Source of the DNA: GCA-002840305 sp964394905
GTDB lineage: Bacteria > Patescibacteriota > Patescibacteriia > Patescibacteriales > UBA12465
Direction of reading: 5' to 3'
Length of the DNA stretch: 5,657 nt
Assembly (NCBI GenBank): GCA_964394905.1
Contig: CAYMZF010000030.1
Location: 1-5,657, forward strand
In this document: positions 4,987-5,657 of the stretch, in pieces
Numbering within the stretch: the first letter of the stretch is position 1
Layout: every line of letters begins with the position of its first letter
Notes under the pieces: model-generated
Databases searched by the model: none
What the model was told of the DNA's origin: nothing
What the model saw: only the letters and a program-made list of their open reading frames with translations
Made by a program: the position numbers and the translations under genes

Positions 4987-4990
4987 ATAT

Positions 4991-5557
4991 ATGAATAATA
5001 AAGAAAAAGAGTTACAAGAATTAAATCAAAAAATGTTAAAAGATAAAAAATTACCGTTATCAACTAATTTAGTTTTTGGCGAAGGTTCAGCTCAAGCGGA
5101 AATTCTTTTTATTGGTGAAGCTCCAGGTTTAAATGAGGATACTCTAAAGCGTCCGTTTGTCGGTCGATCGGGAAAATTACTGACTGCTATGATTGAAGAA
5201 ATAGGGCTTGAACGATCCGATGTCTATATTACCAATATTGTTAAACGTCGTCCGCCGGAAAACCGTGATCCGTTACCGGAAGAAATTGAGATCTATAAAC
5301 CATATTTACAAAAACAAATTGATATTATAAAACCAAAAATTATTGTAACTCTAGGTCGTTTTTCCATGAATTTTTTTATACCTACTGCTAAAATTACTAA
5401 AGATCAAGGAAAGGTTTTTAAAGTCGGTGATTATTTAATTGTACCAATGTTTCATCCGGCAGCCGGTTTAAGAGCTACGAGAGTTCTAAATGAATTTAAA
5501 AAAAGTTTTAAGCATTTACCGAAGATTATAGAAAAATATGATAAATCAATGAAATAA
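4991..5557 (+). CDS. family 4-type uracil-DNA glycosylase without Fe-S cysteines
   Basis: A 188-residue protein of the uracil-DNA glycosylase superfamily, which removes uracil from DNA to start base excision repair. Visible blocks: VFGEG (28-32), IGEAPGLNED (41-50; the water-activating motif), RPFVGRSGKLL (54-64), VYITNIVKRRPPENRDP (78-94) and MFHPAAGLR (153-161; the minor-groove HPA loop with H155). Family 4 enzymes normally hold a 4Fe-4S cluster with a CxxC-type pair before VFGEG, a Cys in VKCRPP and one before PYL. Here those sites are K/L, R86 and Y102, and the protein contains no cysteine at all. The catalytic motifs are intact, so it is probably active as a cluster-free variant. UdgX is excluded, as its KRRIH-type insert is absent. 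Start is 4 bases after the preceding stop. The stop lies just before a tRNA promoter. Confidence 0.88.
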   Translation: MNNKEKELQELNQKMLKDKKLPLSTNLVFGEGSAQAEILFIGEAPGLNEDTLKRPFVGRSGKLLTAMIEEIGLERSDVYITNIVKRRPPENRDPLPEEIEIYKPYLQKQIDIIKPKIIVTLGRFSMNFFIPTAKITKDQGKVFKVGDYLIVPMFHPAAGLRATRVLNEFKKSFKHLPKIIEKYDKSMK

Positions 5558-5560
5558 TAC

Positions 5561-5589
5561 TTGCTTTTTTGGTTTAAATAATTTATATT
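5561..5589 (+). promoter_or_regulatory. promoter of the tRNA-Ser gene
   Basis: TTGCTT (5561-5566, 4/6 match), a 17-bp spacer and TATATT (5584-5589, 5/6 match). The start would lie near 5596, about 14 bases before the tRNA 5' end, a normal leader for RNase P trimming. It begins 4 bases after the glycosylase stop. Confidence 0.55.
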
Positions 5590-5609
5590 ATATTTATTGT
5601 TAAAATTTA

Positions 5610-5657
5610 GGAGAGGTGCCAGAGCGGTCGAATGGAACGGTCTTGAAAACCGTCGTA
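5610..5657 (+). tRNA. tRNA-Ser(UGA), 5' part only
   Basis: The 5' half of a serine tRNA, cut by the window end. Acceptor 5' strand GGAGAGG (5610-5616), T8 and G9, then a 3-bp D stem CCA/TGG (5619-5621 with 5633-5635) around an 11-base loop with GG. The anticodon stem ACGGT/ACCGT (5637-5641 with 5649-5653) pairs fully around the loop CTTGAAA, with anticodon TGA at 5644-5646 reading UCA (and other UCN by wobble). The last four bases (CGTA) begin the long variable arm typical of tRNA-Ser. The sequence closely resembles E. coli tRNA-Ser through the anticodon arm (CGAGCGGT..., GGTCTTGAAAACCG). The 3' acceptor strand, T arm and CCA lie outside the window. Confidence 0.95.

Noticed and set aside
16..5557. 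Absence of TGA stop codons as a sign of UGA recoding (as in Gracilibacteria/SR1)
   Set aside because: Ten TAA and one TAG among eleven stops is plausible for A/T-rich DNA without recoding. No gene contains an in-frame TGA that a homologue would need to read through.
1..5657. CRISPR array, transposon ends, phage attachment site or replication origin
   Set aside because: No regularly spaced direct repeats of 20 or more bases, no transposase or integrase remnant, and no DnaA-box cluster was found by eye. The tRNA at the right end could be an integration site, but its 3' part is outside the window.
1..5657. Genes on the minus strand
   Set aside because: All gaps are short (at most 123 bases apart from the one holding the 56-residue gene) and the coding stretches of the + strand account for the rest with recognisable domains.

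Overview
The window is A+T-rich (about 70% A+T by eye), compact and coded entirely on the + strand: eleven protein genes and the start of a tRNA. Ten of the eleven genes stop with TAA and one with TAG. No start codon has a convincing Shine-Dalgarno sequence; A/T-only stretches precede most ATGs. The mix of very short proteins, a cysteine-free family-4-type uracil-DNA glycosylase, a short pyrophosphatase-like protein and a laccase-domain (YfiH/PgeF/LACC) protein resembles Candidate Phyla Radiation bacteria (Patescibacteria, Parcubacteria-like). That placement is inference from family recall; there is no rRNA or other taxonomic marker to test it.

Layout. 16-333 encodes a small three-helix membrane protein. 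334-435 holds a textbook sigma70 promoter (TTGACA-N17-TATAAT) threaded through a 13-bp direct repeat, a likely autoregulated operator. It faces a closely packed set of four genes: HTH-Panacea antitoxin (436-1203), RelE-like toxin (1196-1555), GNAT acetyltransferase (1560-1991) and a short inorganic-pyrophosphatase-like protein (2001-2366). A second toxin-antitoxin pair follows with its own promoter and three 11-bp tandem repeats over the -10/start region: a RelB/DinJ antitoxin (2448-2723) and a YafQ-like mRNA interferase (2727-2993). A four-helix membrane protein (3117-3449) stands alone.

The last part looks like one operon driven by a tandem pair of extended -10 elements near 3488-3514. It contains a 56-residue four-cysteine protein (3529-3699), a 422-residue fusion of a histidine-phosphatase domain to a LACC purine-nucleoside enzyme domain (3718-4986), and a uracil-DNA glycosylase with no cysteine at all (4991-5557). 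A tRNA-Ser(UGA) with its own promoter begins at 5610 and runs off the window end.

How the genes may work together. The two toxin-antitoxin modules are self-contained. The tight spacing of GNAT and pyrophosphatase genes behind the first module suggests, but does not prove, that housekeeping-type genes ride on the toxin-antitoxin promoter. The 3' operon has a nucleoside and nucleic-acid theme: nucleoside phosphorolysis/deamination plus uracil removal from DNA. The most unusual items are the phosphatase-LACC fusion with Ser in place of the second catalytic His, the uncalled four-cysteine miniprotein, and the glycosylase without Fe-S ligands.
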